From assembly GCA_038728585.1 (NCBI GenBank), contig JAVYTR010000010.1:1-63406 (forward strand): a stretch of DNA of 63,406 nucleotides. Reading direction: 5' to 3'. The DNA is from Conexivisphaerales archaeon (lineage in GTDB: Archaea; Thermoproteota; Nitrososphaeria; Conexivisphaerales; DTJL01). The notes below the pieces were generated by a model. The model was not told the DNA's origin, did no database searches, and saw nothing but the letters and a program-made list of their open reading frames with translations. Both the position numbers and the translations under genes were made by a program. This document shows positions 8,693-17,441 of the stretch, one piece after another; the stretch's first letter is position 1; each line of letters begins with the position of its first letter.

Positions 8693-9799
8693 TTGACCTA
8701 TCTGCTTGCAGCTTCAGGCTTGGGGCATTGGGTGAGGCGACTTCAGGCTACTCTCGAAGAAAGGGGTAATCAGATAAAGCTGTACAAGGCAGCTGGAACG
8801 AGAAGCTACGAGGCAAGGAGGGAGGAGCTTGAAAGATACGGCATCCCTAGGGAAAGGTACTTCAGCCTTGCTCCAGAATCTGCCTTGCCAGATGAATTTT
8901 TTGAAGGTGTGGATATAGTTTACATAGCTTCGCCAAACAGCTTTCACAAGAGTCAGACTGAGCAATCGATCAGGAAGAAAAAGGTTACTGTAACTGAAAA
9001 GGCGTTGGCAGTTAACAGAAGTGATTTCGAAGAAATTACATCACTCATCCGGAGAGAAGCAAGGGACAGAGTGACAGTTGGACTCCACTATTTGACTAAA
9101 GCATTGACAACAGAGCTAGGAAGAAGGCTTGATTCGTTGACTGCTAGCTACGGCAAAATACGATCTGTCAGTGCAACATTCTTCGAGGAGACAAGAGAGG
9201 AGGACGCAAGAAGGGAATGGCTCTTCAAGCCGGAGAATGGAGGAATTGCGATGGACTGGATACACCCTATCTCGATAATCAGCCACACGATGAAAGCTGA
9301 AAGGATGGTTCTTCAGCAAGGAAGAGGCTATATACTGCAGCCAATGTACGATAAGGTGTATCCTACAGGTTTCTTGGCCAGATACAAGGTTACAGGGGAA
9401 TACTTTGCTGACGGAAGTGAAGCTGTAATCAGGGTTGGCAAAGGCCTAAACATAGCACATAAGGTAATGAGGCTTCAGCTAGAAGAAGCTATGATCGACC
9501 TGATCTACATAAGCACAGATGAGGAGCTTACAACGGGCAGCAGGGGTGAAATGAAGATAGCAGAAAAGGGAGGAGAGGTGGTGATGGTGCGCCCGAGCGG
9601 CCCCCTATCATACGAGCCTATGCTCGACGATATGCTGAGGATGGTCAGAGGGCAACCCCCTTCTTTAAGCGTAGATGATATAGTCAGGATCTATGACCCC
9701 GAATGGCAGCTTCAGGATGCAATAGCTGTCAACGAAGTAGTAAAAGACAGGGCTGAAATAGAGCATTTTGTGAGCGAAGGCCTTTCACACAGAGTCTGA
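8693..9799 (+). CDS. Gfo/Idh/MocA-fold oxidoreductase, candidate glucose-6-phosphate dehydrogenase analogue
   Basis: I do not recognise this as a named family. The layout is that of Gfo/Idh/MocA and, more loosely, Zwf proteins: an N-terminal nucleotide-binding region, a TEKALAVN motif (Glu102-Lys103) in the place of the EKP motif, and then GLHYLTK (His132, Lys136). The last resembles the RIDHYLGK catalytic segment of classical glucose-6-phosphate dehydrogenase. Later come NGGIAMDWIHP, in the place of the GGYYD.GA.RDM region, and YEPMLDDMLRGQ-like residues with a VRIYDPEW ending. At 368 residues it is shorter than Zwf (about 480). It sits 6 bases after gnd, so an upstream oxidation of glucose-6-phosphate or another sugar phosphate is an attractive inference but unproven. 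Confidence 0.7.
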   Translation: MTYLLAASGLGHWVRRLQATLEERGNQIKLYKAAGTRSYEARREELERYGIPRERYFSLAPESALPDEFFEGVDIVYIASPNSFHKSQTEQSIRKKKVTVTEKALAVNRSDFEEITSLIRREARDRVTVGLHYLTKALTTELGRRLDSLTASYGKIRSVSATFFEETREEDARREWLFKPENGGIAMDWIHPISIISHTMKAERMVLQQGRGYILQPMYDKVYPTGFLARYKVTGEYFADGSEAVIRVGKGLNIAHKVMRLQLEEAMIDLIYISTDEELTTGSRGEMKIAEKGGEVVMVRPSGPLSYEPMLDDMLRMVRGQPPSLSVDDIVRIYDPEWQLQDAIAVNEVVKDRAEIEHFVSEGLSHRV

Positions 9800-9806
9800 G
9801 TTGAGT

Positions 9807-12146
9807 TCAGCCATCAGCTTTGCCAATACCCCATAAATAAGAAGGCAGAAGAGGCATTGACTGTACATCTTTGTCACCTATCATGTCTGATAGCGCATCT
9901 TCCACGGCGTTAGCAACTGCAGGTGTTGCTGCTATAGCTCCTGTTTCTCCGACTCCCTTCAGCCCCAGCAGATTTGCATCAGTACCAGTCTCAGTTCTTT
10001 CCCACACTATCTCTGGCAGAAGGGTTGAATCTGGCAACAGATAGTCCATATAGGAGGAAGTGAGACAGCTGCCATTTTCGTCGTAAGCCATCGCTTCAAG
10101 CAAAGCTTGGCCTGCACCCTGTGCCACACCTCCGTGAACCTGCCCCTCTGCTATAAGCGGATTGAGAACCCTTCCAATGTCATCGACTGCAAAGTATTTC
10201 AGCAATTTTACTGAAAAGGATTCAGGGTCAACCTCCACAGCCGCTATATGGGTTCCGAACGGGAAGGCGTTGGATTTCGGTGCGTAAGCCACATATTCGT
10301 AAAGTGTTGGCTCCATCCCTTCAGGCAGCTGGGAAGGTGTGTACGCAGCCTGTGCGACCTCAGCAAACGAAATCCTCTTGTCCTTCTCAATCTTGCTGAA
10401 TATCCAGCCATCTGAAAATTGCAGCTCTTCTTTTTCATCTGTACCCAGAATCTTAGCAGCTATCCTGTTCATCTTGCTTCTGATCCTCTGAGAGGCCAGC
10501 AGGACAGCACTACCTCCGATTGCAGCAGACCTGCTTCCAGCCGTTATCGTTGCATACGGAAGTGAGGCAGTATCTCCGAAGTTGAAATATACATCATTCA
10601 AGTCAACCCCAAGTACATCGCTAACTATCTGCGCGAAGGGGGTGGCATGACCTTGACCATGAGGCGTTGTACCTGAATTGATTATCACCTTCCCTTCGGG
10701 TGTGACTGTCACAGAAGCGGTTTGCGGATAATCAGGGCTGAATGCACATACCTCCACGTATGTGGCCATCCCTATTCCTATCAACCTTCCCTCTCGTCTG
10801 AGTCTCTCCTTCTCTTTCTTGAGTTCATAATAGTCAGAAAGTTTGAGGGCTCTGAGCAGGTTCTCTGCATAGTTTCCCGAATCATAGGTCAATCTGCCGC
10901 TGGCATTTCTGTAAGGAAACCTGTTGGATGGTATGAAGTTCTTCATCCTCACTTCAACTGGGTCGACCTTTAACTCTCTGCTTATTCTGTTGACAAGCCT
11001 TTCGATGAGGTAGGTAGCCTCAGGCCTCCCTGCTCCTCTGTAGGCATCCTGAGGTACCTTATTGGTCATGGCGCATATCAGCTCCGCCTTCATCTCCTTT
11101 ATGTCATACACACCGGGCACCATCTGAGGAGTAATCCTTGGGGTATAGACTGAGCCATCAGTCACATATGCGCCTGTATCTGATATTATTCTGACGTTGA
11201 GAGCTACTATTCTACCTTCCTTGTCCAGAGCTGCTTCTGCGTACTGAACCTGCCCTCTACCATGTGTAGTCGTCAGAAGATTCTCCCTTCTCGACTCAGA
11301 CCATCTTACAGGCTTCTTAAGCTGAATTGCAGCAAAAGATACTGCAGCTTCCTCAGGATAGATGGAGATCTTGGACCCGAACGCTCCACCTATGTCTGGA
11401 GCTATAATGCGTATGGAAGGAGCAGGCCGCTTGAGCACTTCAGCAAGAGCCCTTCTTGACTCGAACGGGTCCTGGGTTGTGAGGTATACTGTAAGCAAAT
11501 CCTGCCCTTCATCGTATACAGCAACGACTCCTCTACCCTCCAAAGGCGAGGGAGCGACCCTCTGGTTGAGCACCTTTATTTTAACAATCCTTTCTGCGTT
11601 TGAGAATGCCTTCTGGAAGCCGGGGGTCTCAAACCCATACTGGTAGCCTATGTTGTCTGCCACCTCTTCGTTAGCTAAAGGAGAACCCTTCTGTAGAGCT
11701 TTTTCCGGGTCTGTAACAGCTTCAAGCGGTTGGTATTCTACATCTACCAACTCTTTCGCATCTTCAGCAGTATATCTGTCAGAAGCTAGAACGACAGCAA
11801 CTGGTTCTCCTTCATACCTGACGAACTCTTCTGCAAGCACAGTCCTTGTGGTAGGTTTTGCCCTTTTGTCATCCCTTAGCGTAGGCATAAGACCCACTTT
11901 ACCGTTCATGTCCTCTGCGGTCAGAACAGCTACCACACCAGGCAAAGAAAGAGCCCTTTCCGTCTTAATCGAAATAATTTTGGCATGTGGATGGGGGCTC
12001 CTGACAAACGCTGCCCAGAGGCAATCCTTTACCTGTATATCGTCGATAAAGTGGCCCTTCCCTGTTATGAATTTTACGTCCTCTGCTCTTTTTAGTGCTT
12101 TTCCCACCAGCATTTCTTCCCTTTTGGCTACCGCAACTGCTTCCAT
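9807..12146 (-). CDS. Xanthine dehydrogenase/aldehyde oxidase family molybdenum-binding large subunit
   Basis: This is the catalytic large subunit of a molybdenum hydroxylase (aldehyde oxidase, CoxL-like). The N-terminal Ald_Xan domain begins near residue 12 (VGKALKRAEDVKFITGKG). The molybdopterin-binding region has DIGGAFGSK (about 251-259), and the active-site-loop motif is AYRGAGRPEA (368-377). The catalytic Glu is in GVGETG near residue 735. At 779 residues it is full length. The motif AYRGAGR is not the AYRCSFR loop of true CO dehydrogenase, so an aldehyde substrate such as glyceraldehyde is more likely. No FAD (medium) or 2Fe-2S (small) subunit gene lies beside it. Cofactor genes mocA-like, xdhC-like, moaA, moaD and moaE lie within 16 kb. 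Confidence 0.88.
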   Translation of the reverse strand: MEAVAVAKREEMLVGKALKRAEDVKFITGKGHFIDDIQVKDCLWAAFVRSPHPHAKIISIKTERALSLPGVVAVLTAEDMNGKVGLMPTLRDDKRAKPTTRTVLAEEFVRYEGEPVAVVLASDRYTAEDAKELVDVEYQPLEAVTDPEKALQKGSPLANEEVADNIGYQYGFETPGFQKAFSNAERIVKIKVLNQRVAPSPLEGRGVVAVYDEGQDLLTVYLTTQDPFESRRALAEVLKRPAPSIRIIAPDIGGAFGSKISIYPEEAAVSFAAIQLKKPVRWSESRRENLLTTTHGRGQVQYAEAALDKEGRIVALNVRIISDTGAYVTDGSVYTPRITPQMVPGVYDIKEMKAELICAMTNKVPQDAYRGAGRPEATYLIERLVNRISRELKVDPVEVRMKNFIPSNRFPYRNASGRLTYDSGNYAENLLRALKLSDYYELKKEKERLRREGRLIGIGMATYVEVCAFSPDYPQTASVTVTPEGKVIINSGTTPHGQGHATPFAQIVSDVLGVDLNDVYFNFGDTASLPYATITAGSRSAAIGGSAVLLASQRIRSKMNRIAAKILGTDEKEELQFSDGWIFSKIEKDKRISFAEVAQAAYTPSQLPEGMEPTLYEYVAYAPKSNAFPFGTHIAAVEVDPESFSVKLLKYFAVDDIGRVLNPLIAEGQVHGGVAQGAGQALLEAMAYDENGSCLTSSYMDYLLPDSTLLPEIVWERTETGTDANLLGLKGVGETGAIAATPAVANAVEDALSDMIGDKDVQSMPLLPSYLWGIGKADG

Positions 12147-12168
12147 ACAGCTGGGTTATGCATGATGG

Positions 12169-12177
12169 GTTAAAAAA
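12169..12177 (-). promoter_or_regulatory. TATA-like box of molybdenum hydroxylase gene
   Basis: On the minus strand AATTTTTTAA is centred about 26 bases upstream of the ATG at 12146, consistent with a leaderless transcript. Confidence 0.5.
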
Positions 12178-12375
12178 TTCTCAACTCTATCTGCCCGAAA
12201 TATTCTCCAGTTGCTTAGAAGAATGAAAGATATCTATCAGCTTCGAACACTATTTGAGGGAAGCTTAAGGCTTCAGACCACGTTCAAGCATGCTGTATCG
12301 TAAACAGGGTATTCAGGAAGGTTTTGAATTCACACCATCAGGTATGTCAGAATGAACAAACAGTTAGCATGAAAC

Positions 12376-12463
12376 TGCATCCTAGATGCAATGGAATTAT
12401 ATGTTACGTTTCTTTGCAGTCATAGTGCAAACCCATACATATAACGATTCGCAATATTATTGC
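12376..12463. repeat. Cluster of three short inverted repeats built on TGCA/GCAAT
   Basis: Three inverted repeats with perfect 6-base arms lie within 88 bases. They are TGCATC-CTA-GATGCA (12376-12390), TTTGCA with 7 spacer bases then TGCAAA (12413-12431), and GCAATA-T-TATTGC (12451-12463). They could be protein-binding sites or hairpins; no gene starts immediately beside them. Confidence 0.4.
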
Positions 12464-12700
12464 AAAGGGAGCGACTCAACCTCTAGTGGCAAAACAAGCA
12501 CCTGAAATATTACTGGCGTGCGCAAAGATACAGTTCCTCTATTTCTTGCCGGCCTGGCCTCTTGATTCTTGTGAAAGTGCAAAATACTGACCAATGGGAG
12601 TAGAGTAACTCATCTATTCAACGGTATCAGTCTGGGCACCAATCCTATTTACCTTGAAGAAAGGTAAAAAGACTCATTAGCATTACACACAACAGAATCC

Positions 12701-13909
12701 TCAATAATCTCTTTTCCCTTCTTCACTTCCTTTGAACCATTTCCAGAAAAGAGCTATTGACATTACGTAAAGAGCAGATGCGATGTAAAAAGGCAGATTC
12801 AGATACCCTGCCCTCATCATCGCAGCCCCTGGATATGTGCTTATTGCATTTGGCATTCTCCAAAAAGTTGCACTTATCCCTGAGGCCGCTCCCCTCTCTT
12901 CATCTGGAACCATCCCCATGATCAGTGACGAAGATAACGGGTTTGAGACGTTCATCAGAAAGGCCCTGATTACGTAGATTGTTCCAGAAAGAGCGAAGGT
13001 TGATGGCAGAGGGGTTAAGAACATGAAGAGAGTGCTAGCTGTCTCGGTCAGCACTATCGACCTCACCACTCCCAATTTCCTGGCTGCAGCGGGTGCAGCA
13101 AGACTGGCTGCTGCTATGAGCACGTTTGAGACCCCCAGGACAGGTCCGCTTACCGAATCAGGTACTCCATATTTGTAAGCAAACCACTGGCTCATAAGAG
13201 GTACAACGAGACCAGCTCCAAACGCTACAAAGATGTTTACACCTATGTATTTTATCAGGATCTTTCTGGTAGCTGGTGATAATATGCCATATCCTGCTGT
13301 TCTCTTCCAATCCCTTTTCGTCTCGTTCAATCTTACGAGAAGTAGAGTAGAAAGAAAGGTGCTTGCCGCAAGCGATATGTAAAGTATAAGATGAGACGAA
13401 AGCGGGTCTAACCCTATCCTTTCCAGAGGTTCGATAAGGTAGAGCAGGAATCCTCCTGCTCCCCATGCGAGATTACCCGCCAAAGCAGCCAAAGAGAAGA
13501 TCGCTGTTCTGTTCTCAGAGTTGGAGTACTGAGCAAGAAGAGCACCAGTAGATGAAGTGAATGCTGCTTCACTTATCCCGGCCATCGCTCCTGCCAGAAC
13601 AATAATCAGTTCATTGCTGAAAAGAGAGATGAGCAATATACTCACGCCTACAAAGATATTTCCTGCCAGCACAAACCGCTTTCTGCCGTATCTGTCAGAC
13701 ATAACACCCAGCGGCAAGCTGAGTGCTACCGAAGTCAACCCCTCTACAGTAAACACAAGCCCAGAAAAGGTTGCAGGAAGCCCTCTTATGCTCGTCAGGA
13801 AATATGCAAGGTCAGTCAGAACCAGGCCTATGCCTAACTGAGAGAAGACTGTTCCAACAACGAGTATCTTTGCCTGACTTGGCACCTTGCTGAAATCTCT
13901 TAACAACAT
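12701..13909 (-). CDS. MFS transporter, 12 transmembrane segments
   Basis: This is a 402-residue major facilitator protein with about twelve hydrophobic helices. The family motif between helices 2 and 3 is visible as GVMSDRYGRKRF (around residues 58-69), and a partial repeat appears after helix 8 (AAPAAARKLG). The substrate cannot be inferred; the closest impression is of drug or sugar exporters with two six-helix halves. It stands alone on the minus strand between the gene-free region and the mocA-like gene. The start is ATG 13909. Confidence 0.85.
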   Translation of the reverse strand: MLLRDFSKVPSQAKILVVGTVFSQLGIGLVLTDLAYFLTSIRGLPATFSGLVFTVEGLTSVALSLPLGVMSDRYGRKRFVLAGNIFVGVSILLISLFSNELIIVLAGAMAGISEAAFTSSTGALLAQYSNSENRTAIFSLAALAGNLAWGAGGFLLYLIEPLERIGLDPLSSHLILYISLAASTFLSTLLLVRLNETKRDWKRTAGYGILSPATRKILIKYIGVNIFVAFGAGLVVPLMSQWFAYKYGVPDSVSGPVLGVSNVLIAAASLAAPAAARKLGVVRSIVLTETASTLFMFLTPLPSTFALSGTIYVIRAFLMNVSNPLSSSLIMGMVPDEERGAASGISATFWRMPNAISTYPGAAMMRAGYLNLPFYIASALYVMSIALFWKWFKGSEEGKRDY

Positions 13910-14041
13910 ATCTCACCTTACCAGCTTGCTTACAGCTTCATCCTAGTAAGTTCCGTCCTGCAGAAGGTTGATTCGGCATAAGCCTTCCCCGACCTGCTCT
14001 CAGTCCTTCCCCTTTTGAATTTTCCACCAGAATGCTACATC

Positions 14042-14671
14042 TTATCGAATCTTCAATATCTTCCTGTAATCTTCCTCTGTATCCACATCGGTCAGCATTT
14101 CCTGCCTTGCCTTGACCTTTATCACGTCTGTCCTTCCTTCCAGTAATTGCTTTGCACCAATCTCACCCTTTAGCTTCATCACATCTGGGAAGAGCTTCTT
14201 GTCCAAGATGGCAGGGGTGCCTATTACACCACCATAATCTGACACGACCCCAGAAACCTCTTTCCCCTGATAAATCGCAATGAGCTCATTGAGGAATTCT
14301 GCATTTACAAGAGGCTGGTCTGCCAGAACGATGAGGCAGGCATCTGCCCTGAGCTGAAGGGTTTTCCTCACCGCTGCCTGCAGCGATGTGCTGAAGCCTC
14401 TTTCATAGTCTTTGTTGATTATTATCCTACTTCTGCCCGGCTTAAGAGCCAGTTTTATCTTTCTCCACCTGCAGCCTAGCACAGTGAAGACTTCAACAGC
14501 CTTTGAACCGCATGCTTCATCAACGACAGTCTGGAGTATGGTCTTCCCCCTAAAAGCTAAAAGCTGCTTCATCTGCTTTCCAAAACGCTTGGAGCAGCCC
14601 GCAGCAAGGACGAAAGCTATCACCTTCTTGTCTTTGCCAGATGTCATCTGCCTTCGCTGAATCTGAGTCAA
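14042..14671 (-). CDS. MobA/MocA-like nucleotidyltransferase (molybdenum cofactor cytidylyltransferase candidate)
   Basis: The protein has the nucleotidyltransferase A-type fold: the N-terminal loop VLAAGCSKRFGKQMKQL binds the nucleotide, and ADQPLV is the metal-binding stretch. These are typical of MocA, which attaches CMP to molybdopterin for xanthine-dehydrogenase-family enzymes. At 209 residues it is normal in length. ATG 14644 (MTSGKD) is a possible alternative start, since a TATA-like sequence lies close to the annotated one. It is divergent from the XdhC-like gene, and a large molybdenum hydroxylase subunit lies 2 kb away, which together support a cofactor-maturation role. Confidence 0.8.
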   Translation of the reverse strand: MTQIQRRQMTSGKDKKVIAFVLAAGCSKRFGKQMKQLLAFRGKTILQTVVDEACGSKAVEVFTVLGCRWRKIKLALKPGRSRIIINKDYERGFSTSLQAAVRKTLQLRADACLIVLADQPLVNAEFLNELIAIYQGKEVSGVVSDYGGVIGTPAILDKKLFPDVMKLKGEIGAKQLLEGRTDVIKVKARQEMLTDVDTEEDYRKILKIR

Positions 14672-14777
14672 AGAACTCTTCCTTAATACCTTTCAGGAAA
14701 TTCTCCAGTCCATACAATCTGCTCCGTCTTGTAATATTGCCAGAGCATAGTTTGATTTCTGGATTGGGCAATTAGGG

Positions 14778-14785
14778 ATAAATAC
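14778..14785 (+). promoter_or_regulatory. TATA box of xdhC-like gene
   Basis: ATAAATAC is centred 27 bases upstream of ATG 14809, the leaderless spacing. Confidence 0.55.
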
Positions 14786-14808
14786 CAGTGAATTCTCTTC
14801 AATGAATC

Positions 14809-15642
14809 ATGAGGGTCGAAGAATTTTCAAGGATCATAGCGGAGCTTTCATCAAGAAAGAGACCTTTTGCAATAGCCACAGTTGTAAAGGTTGAGGGGTC
14901 GACCCTCGGTAAGCCAGGTTTCAAGATAATCATAGACGAGGACGGCAGGGTGCTTTCAGGTACACTCGGCGGGGTCTGCCCAGAGTCAGCTATAGTCGAG
15001 ACAGCCCTTAAAGCTATGAAAATGGGAGAGCCGAAGGTTGTCAGAGTGTTCCTTGAAGATGTGGGGAGGTCCCTTGACGCTGTTGTCAGAAGCAGTGGAA
15101 ACGATGAAATACATGTTGAAACTAATTGTGGCGGTTCGATGGACGTCTATGTGGAACCGTTTCTACCATCAGAAAGGTTGATCCTGATAGGTCAGGGCGG
15201 TAAAGATGATGTTGAAGATATGCTAGTGAAACTGGGAAAGATGCTTGACTTTGAGGTAATAGTTATCGACCACGCACCGATGCTATCAGAGAAACCAGAC
15301 TTGCTGATCAGCGAACCTGACTATGATCTAAGCAGATTCGAACTTAGCTCTACGGATTCAGTAGTAGTTCTGACAAAGGGTGAAAGGGATGTACCAGTTC
15401 TCAAATCTATCCTCACATCAAAGACGAAACCGAGGTTTGTTGGGCTACTAGCTAGCAGAAAGAGAGTCTCAGAAGATGCAAAAAGACTGGAAGAAGAAGG
15501 CGTATCAAAGCAGGATATAGAAGGGGTTCATGCGCCGGTTGGGGTGGATGTGGGTGCAGTTACCCCGGCTGAGATAGCTGTAAGCATTATGAGCGACGTT
15601 GTGGCTGTAAAAAGGGGAAAACATCTGCCACACAAGGCATAG
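14809..15642 (+). CDS. XdhC/CoxI family molybdenum hydroxylase maturation protein
   Basis: XdhC/CoxI proteins bind the finished molybdenum cofactor and help insert (and sulfurate) it in molybdenum hydroxylases. Here residues about 15-70 form the XdhC_CoxI domain (VKVEGSTLGKPG, GTLGGVCPES), and the C-terminal Rossmann-like domain starts near residue 125 (LILIGQGGKDDVEDML) and ends with the family-typical GVHAPVGVDVGAVTPAEIA. At 277 residues it is intact. Its usual client is an enzyme like the one encoded at 9807-12146. Confidence 0.88.
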   Translation: MRVEEFSRIIAELSSRKRPFAIATVVKVEGSTLGKPGFKIIIDEDGRVLSGTLGGVCPESAIVETALKAMKMGEPKVVRVFLEDVGRSLDAVVRSSGNDEIHVETNCGGSMDVYVEPFLPSERLILIGQGGKDDVEDMLVKLGKMLDFEVIVIDHAPMLSEKPDLLISEPDYDLSRFELSSTDSVVVLTKGERDVPVLKSILTSKTKPRFVGLLASRKRVSEDAKRLEEEGVSKQDIEGVHAPVGVDVGAVTPAEIAVSIMSDVVAVKRGKHLPHKA

Positions 15643-15707
15643 CCCTTCTTATCTTACCCATTCAACCGTGAAAAAAATTTGGTTTCTCTTTCCAGCCTGG
15701 CGAAGTA

Positions 15708-15713
15708 TTTTTT
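15708..15713 (+). terminator. Oligo-T terminator candidate after xdhC-like gene
   Basis: A run of six T lies 65 bases after the XdhC-like stop in T-rich DNA, as in archaeal intrinsic terminators. Confidence 0.35.
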
Positions 15714-15841
15714 CAACTAACCATATTGGTTCTTCTTAAGCGATATTGAAATCACCTTTACAATGTAATATCATTGGCATCACAGTCTGCAGAGGTAAGA
15801 AAGGCTTAATAATGACCATAAAGTGAATTCTTTGATAATAT

Positions 15842-16372
15842 TTGCCTTTTTGTCCTAAGTGTGGTACGCAGGTACAGGAGGGTATCGCTTTCTGTCCGAA
15901 CTGCGGGGCAAGCATCTCCTCAACTCCCAGCTCCTCTCCACCCCCTTACTCTTCACAGCCTTCAATGCCAGTTCAAAGACCGGCAGGGGTAGCGATCATA
16001 GCAATCCTTGTTGCACTGGGTGGAATAGGATTTATTTTTCTTGGAATAGTTGTGGCATTTGCTTCAGGGCTAGTGGCAAGTTTGGCTGCAAACGGTCTGG
16101 TTGCAGGATTCGTAGGACTGCTCGGAGGAGTAATGATAGTTTTAGGCCTGCTCTACCTTGGTCTGGCCTATGGGTTCTGGACTGGTAAGGGTTGGGCCTG
16201 GACCGTTGGGGTAGTCCTTATGATACTTGGAATAATAATAGGAATTGCTGGTTTGCTGGTTTCGCTTGGCTCGTTGGTAGGCATACTGATCGACCTGCTG
16301 ATCCTCTATTATCTCACAAGGCCTCACGTCAAGGCATTCTTTGGCAAAGGAAGCTCAACATCTGTACTGTAG
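15842..16372 (+). CDS. Zinc-ribbon membrane protein
   Basis: The protein opens with a zinc ribbon of two CxxC knuckles (Cys4, Cys7, Cys18, Cys21), followed by a Ser/Pro-rich linker to about residue 45. Four hydrophobic helices then fill residues 48-165 (the first is VAIIAILVALGGIGFIFLG). At 176 residues it resembles the broad zinc-ribbon plus membrane-domain group common in archaea, whose function is unknown. The start is TTG 15842. It is separated from moaA by 68 bases with an oligo-T stretch, so it is probably transcribed on its own. Confidence 0.75.
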   Translation: MPFCPKCGTQVQEGIAFCPNCGASISSTPSSSPPPYSSQPSMPVQRPAGVAIIAILVALGGIGFIFLGIVVAFASGLVASLAANGLVAGFVGLLGGVMIVLGLLYLGLAYGFWTGKGWAWTVGVVLMILGIIIGIAGLLVSLGSLVGILIDLLILYYLTRPHVKAFFGKGSSTSVL

Positions 16373-16382
16373 CATTATCCTC

Positions 16383-16388
16383 TTTTTT
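16383..16388 (+). terminator. Oligo-T terminator candidate after zinc-ribbon gene
   Basis: Six T bases begin 11 bases after the stop codon at 16372. Confidence 0.45.
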
Positions 16389-16440
16389 GTTATACCTTTT
16401 GAACCTAGGCAACTCTTTTAAGGAGCTACCCTGCTGAACT

Positions 16441-17439
16441 TTGCCACACTTGCTTGTAGATAGGATGGGCAGAGTCGCTAAAAAGGTGAGGATATCGCTT
16501 ACGGACAGATGCAACTTTGCCTGTCTGTTCTGCATGCCAAATAAAAAAGAGGTTAAGTGGCTCCCGAGGCAGGAGATACTCAGCTTCGAAGAGATAACAA
16601 GGCTGACGAGAATCCTGGCTACACTGGGCGTAGAGAAGGTCAGGCTGACCGGAGGCGAGCCGTTGCTGAGAAGGGGGGTAGAGGAACTTGTTAGCAAGCT
16701 GAAGAACATACAGGGGATAAAAGAGGTCGACATGACAACAAACGGCTGGTACTTGTCAGATATGGCCCAGGTGCTGAAAAAGGCAGGGCTCGATGGTGTA
16801 ACTGTCAGCCTTCACAGTCTGAAAAGAGAAAGATTCTCAGAAATCTCCGGGATAGATGCTCTTGACAGAGTGCTGCTCGGGATAGAAAAGGCAAGGGAAG
16901 TCGGGCTCAGGCCGCTGAAGATAAACACGGTGGCAATAAGGGGATACAACGAAGATGAAATAATAGAACTTGTCAATTTTGCAAGAGAGAGGGGGATTTC
17001 AATCAGGTTCATAGAATTCATGCCGCTAGACGGGCTTGGCACATGGTCGACCAAGAAGCTTCTCAGCGGGGCTGAGATACTGAATGTGATATCTTCATAT
17101 TACAGGATGCAACCTGTAGGCAGAGAGAAGGGTGCAACCGCTTCTCTCTGGAAGTTTGAAGACGGAAAAGGTGAAGTAGGGTTGATCACCCCGATGACAG
17201 AACCCTTCTGTGATGATTGTGATAGGATAAGGCTTACTGCTGATGGCAAGATTCTTACCTGCCTGTTCGATACAAACTATTACGATGTGAAGAGCCTGTT
17301 GAGGCAGAAAGCTTCCGATGAGGATATCGCAAAATACGTCAGAGAAGTAGTTTACAGAAAGCCAGCAGGAGTAGCCTACATGCCGTGGGTAAAACAGTCT
17401 TGGGAGAAGCCAAGGGCGATGCACGCGATAGGTGGCTGA
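16441..17439 (+). CDS. moaA: GTP 3',8-cyclase (molybdenum cofactor biosynthesis protein A)
   Basis: This is the radical-SAM enzyme that converts GTP to the cyclic intermediate of molybdopterin synthesis. The N-terminal 4Fe-4S cluster motif is CNFACLFC (Cys24, Cys28, Cys31), the SAM-binding LTGGEPLLR follows, and the C-terminal second cluster has CDDCDR with a third Cys in LTCLFD. The protein ends in Gly-Gly, which is needed for catalysis in MoaA. At 332 residues it is full length. Start TTG 16441. The moaD gene follows 2 bases after the stop. Confidence 0.92.
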   Translation: MPHLLVDRMGRVAKKVRISLTDRCNFACLFCMPNKKEVKWLPRQEILSFEEITRLTRILATLGVEKVRLTGGEPLLRRGVEELVSKLKNIQGIKEVDMTTNGWYLSDMAQVLKKAGLDGVTVSLHSLKRERFSEISGIDALDRVLLGIEKAREVGLRPLKINTVAIRGYNEDEIIELVNFARERGISIRFIEFMPLDGLGTWSTKKLLSGAEILNVISSYYRMQPVGREKGATASLWKFEDGKGEVGLITPMTEPFCDDCDRIRLTADGKILTCLFDTNYYDVKSLLRQKASDEDIAKYVREVVYRKPAGVAYMPWVKQSWEKPRAMHAIGG

Positions 17440-17441
17440 GG

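Larger units (their letters stand above)
12166..12700. other. Gene-free stretch of about 535 bases
   Basis: No open frame with coding character was found on either strand. It contains the promoter of the molybdenum hydroxylase gene at its left end and a group of three short inverted repeats at 12376-12463, listed separately. The right side lies downstream of the MFS gene. Confidence 0.5.

Noticed and set aside
9807-12146. Carbon monoxide dehydrogenase (CoxL)
   Set aside because: The active-site loop reads AYRGAGR rather than AYRCSFR, and no CoxM or CoxS genes are near.
11650-12165. A 171-codon plus-strand open frame
   Set aside because: It is antisense to the molybdenum hydroxylase gene and has no recognisable protein features.
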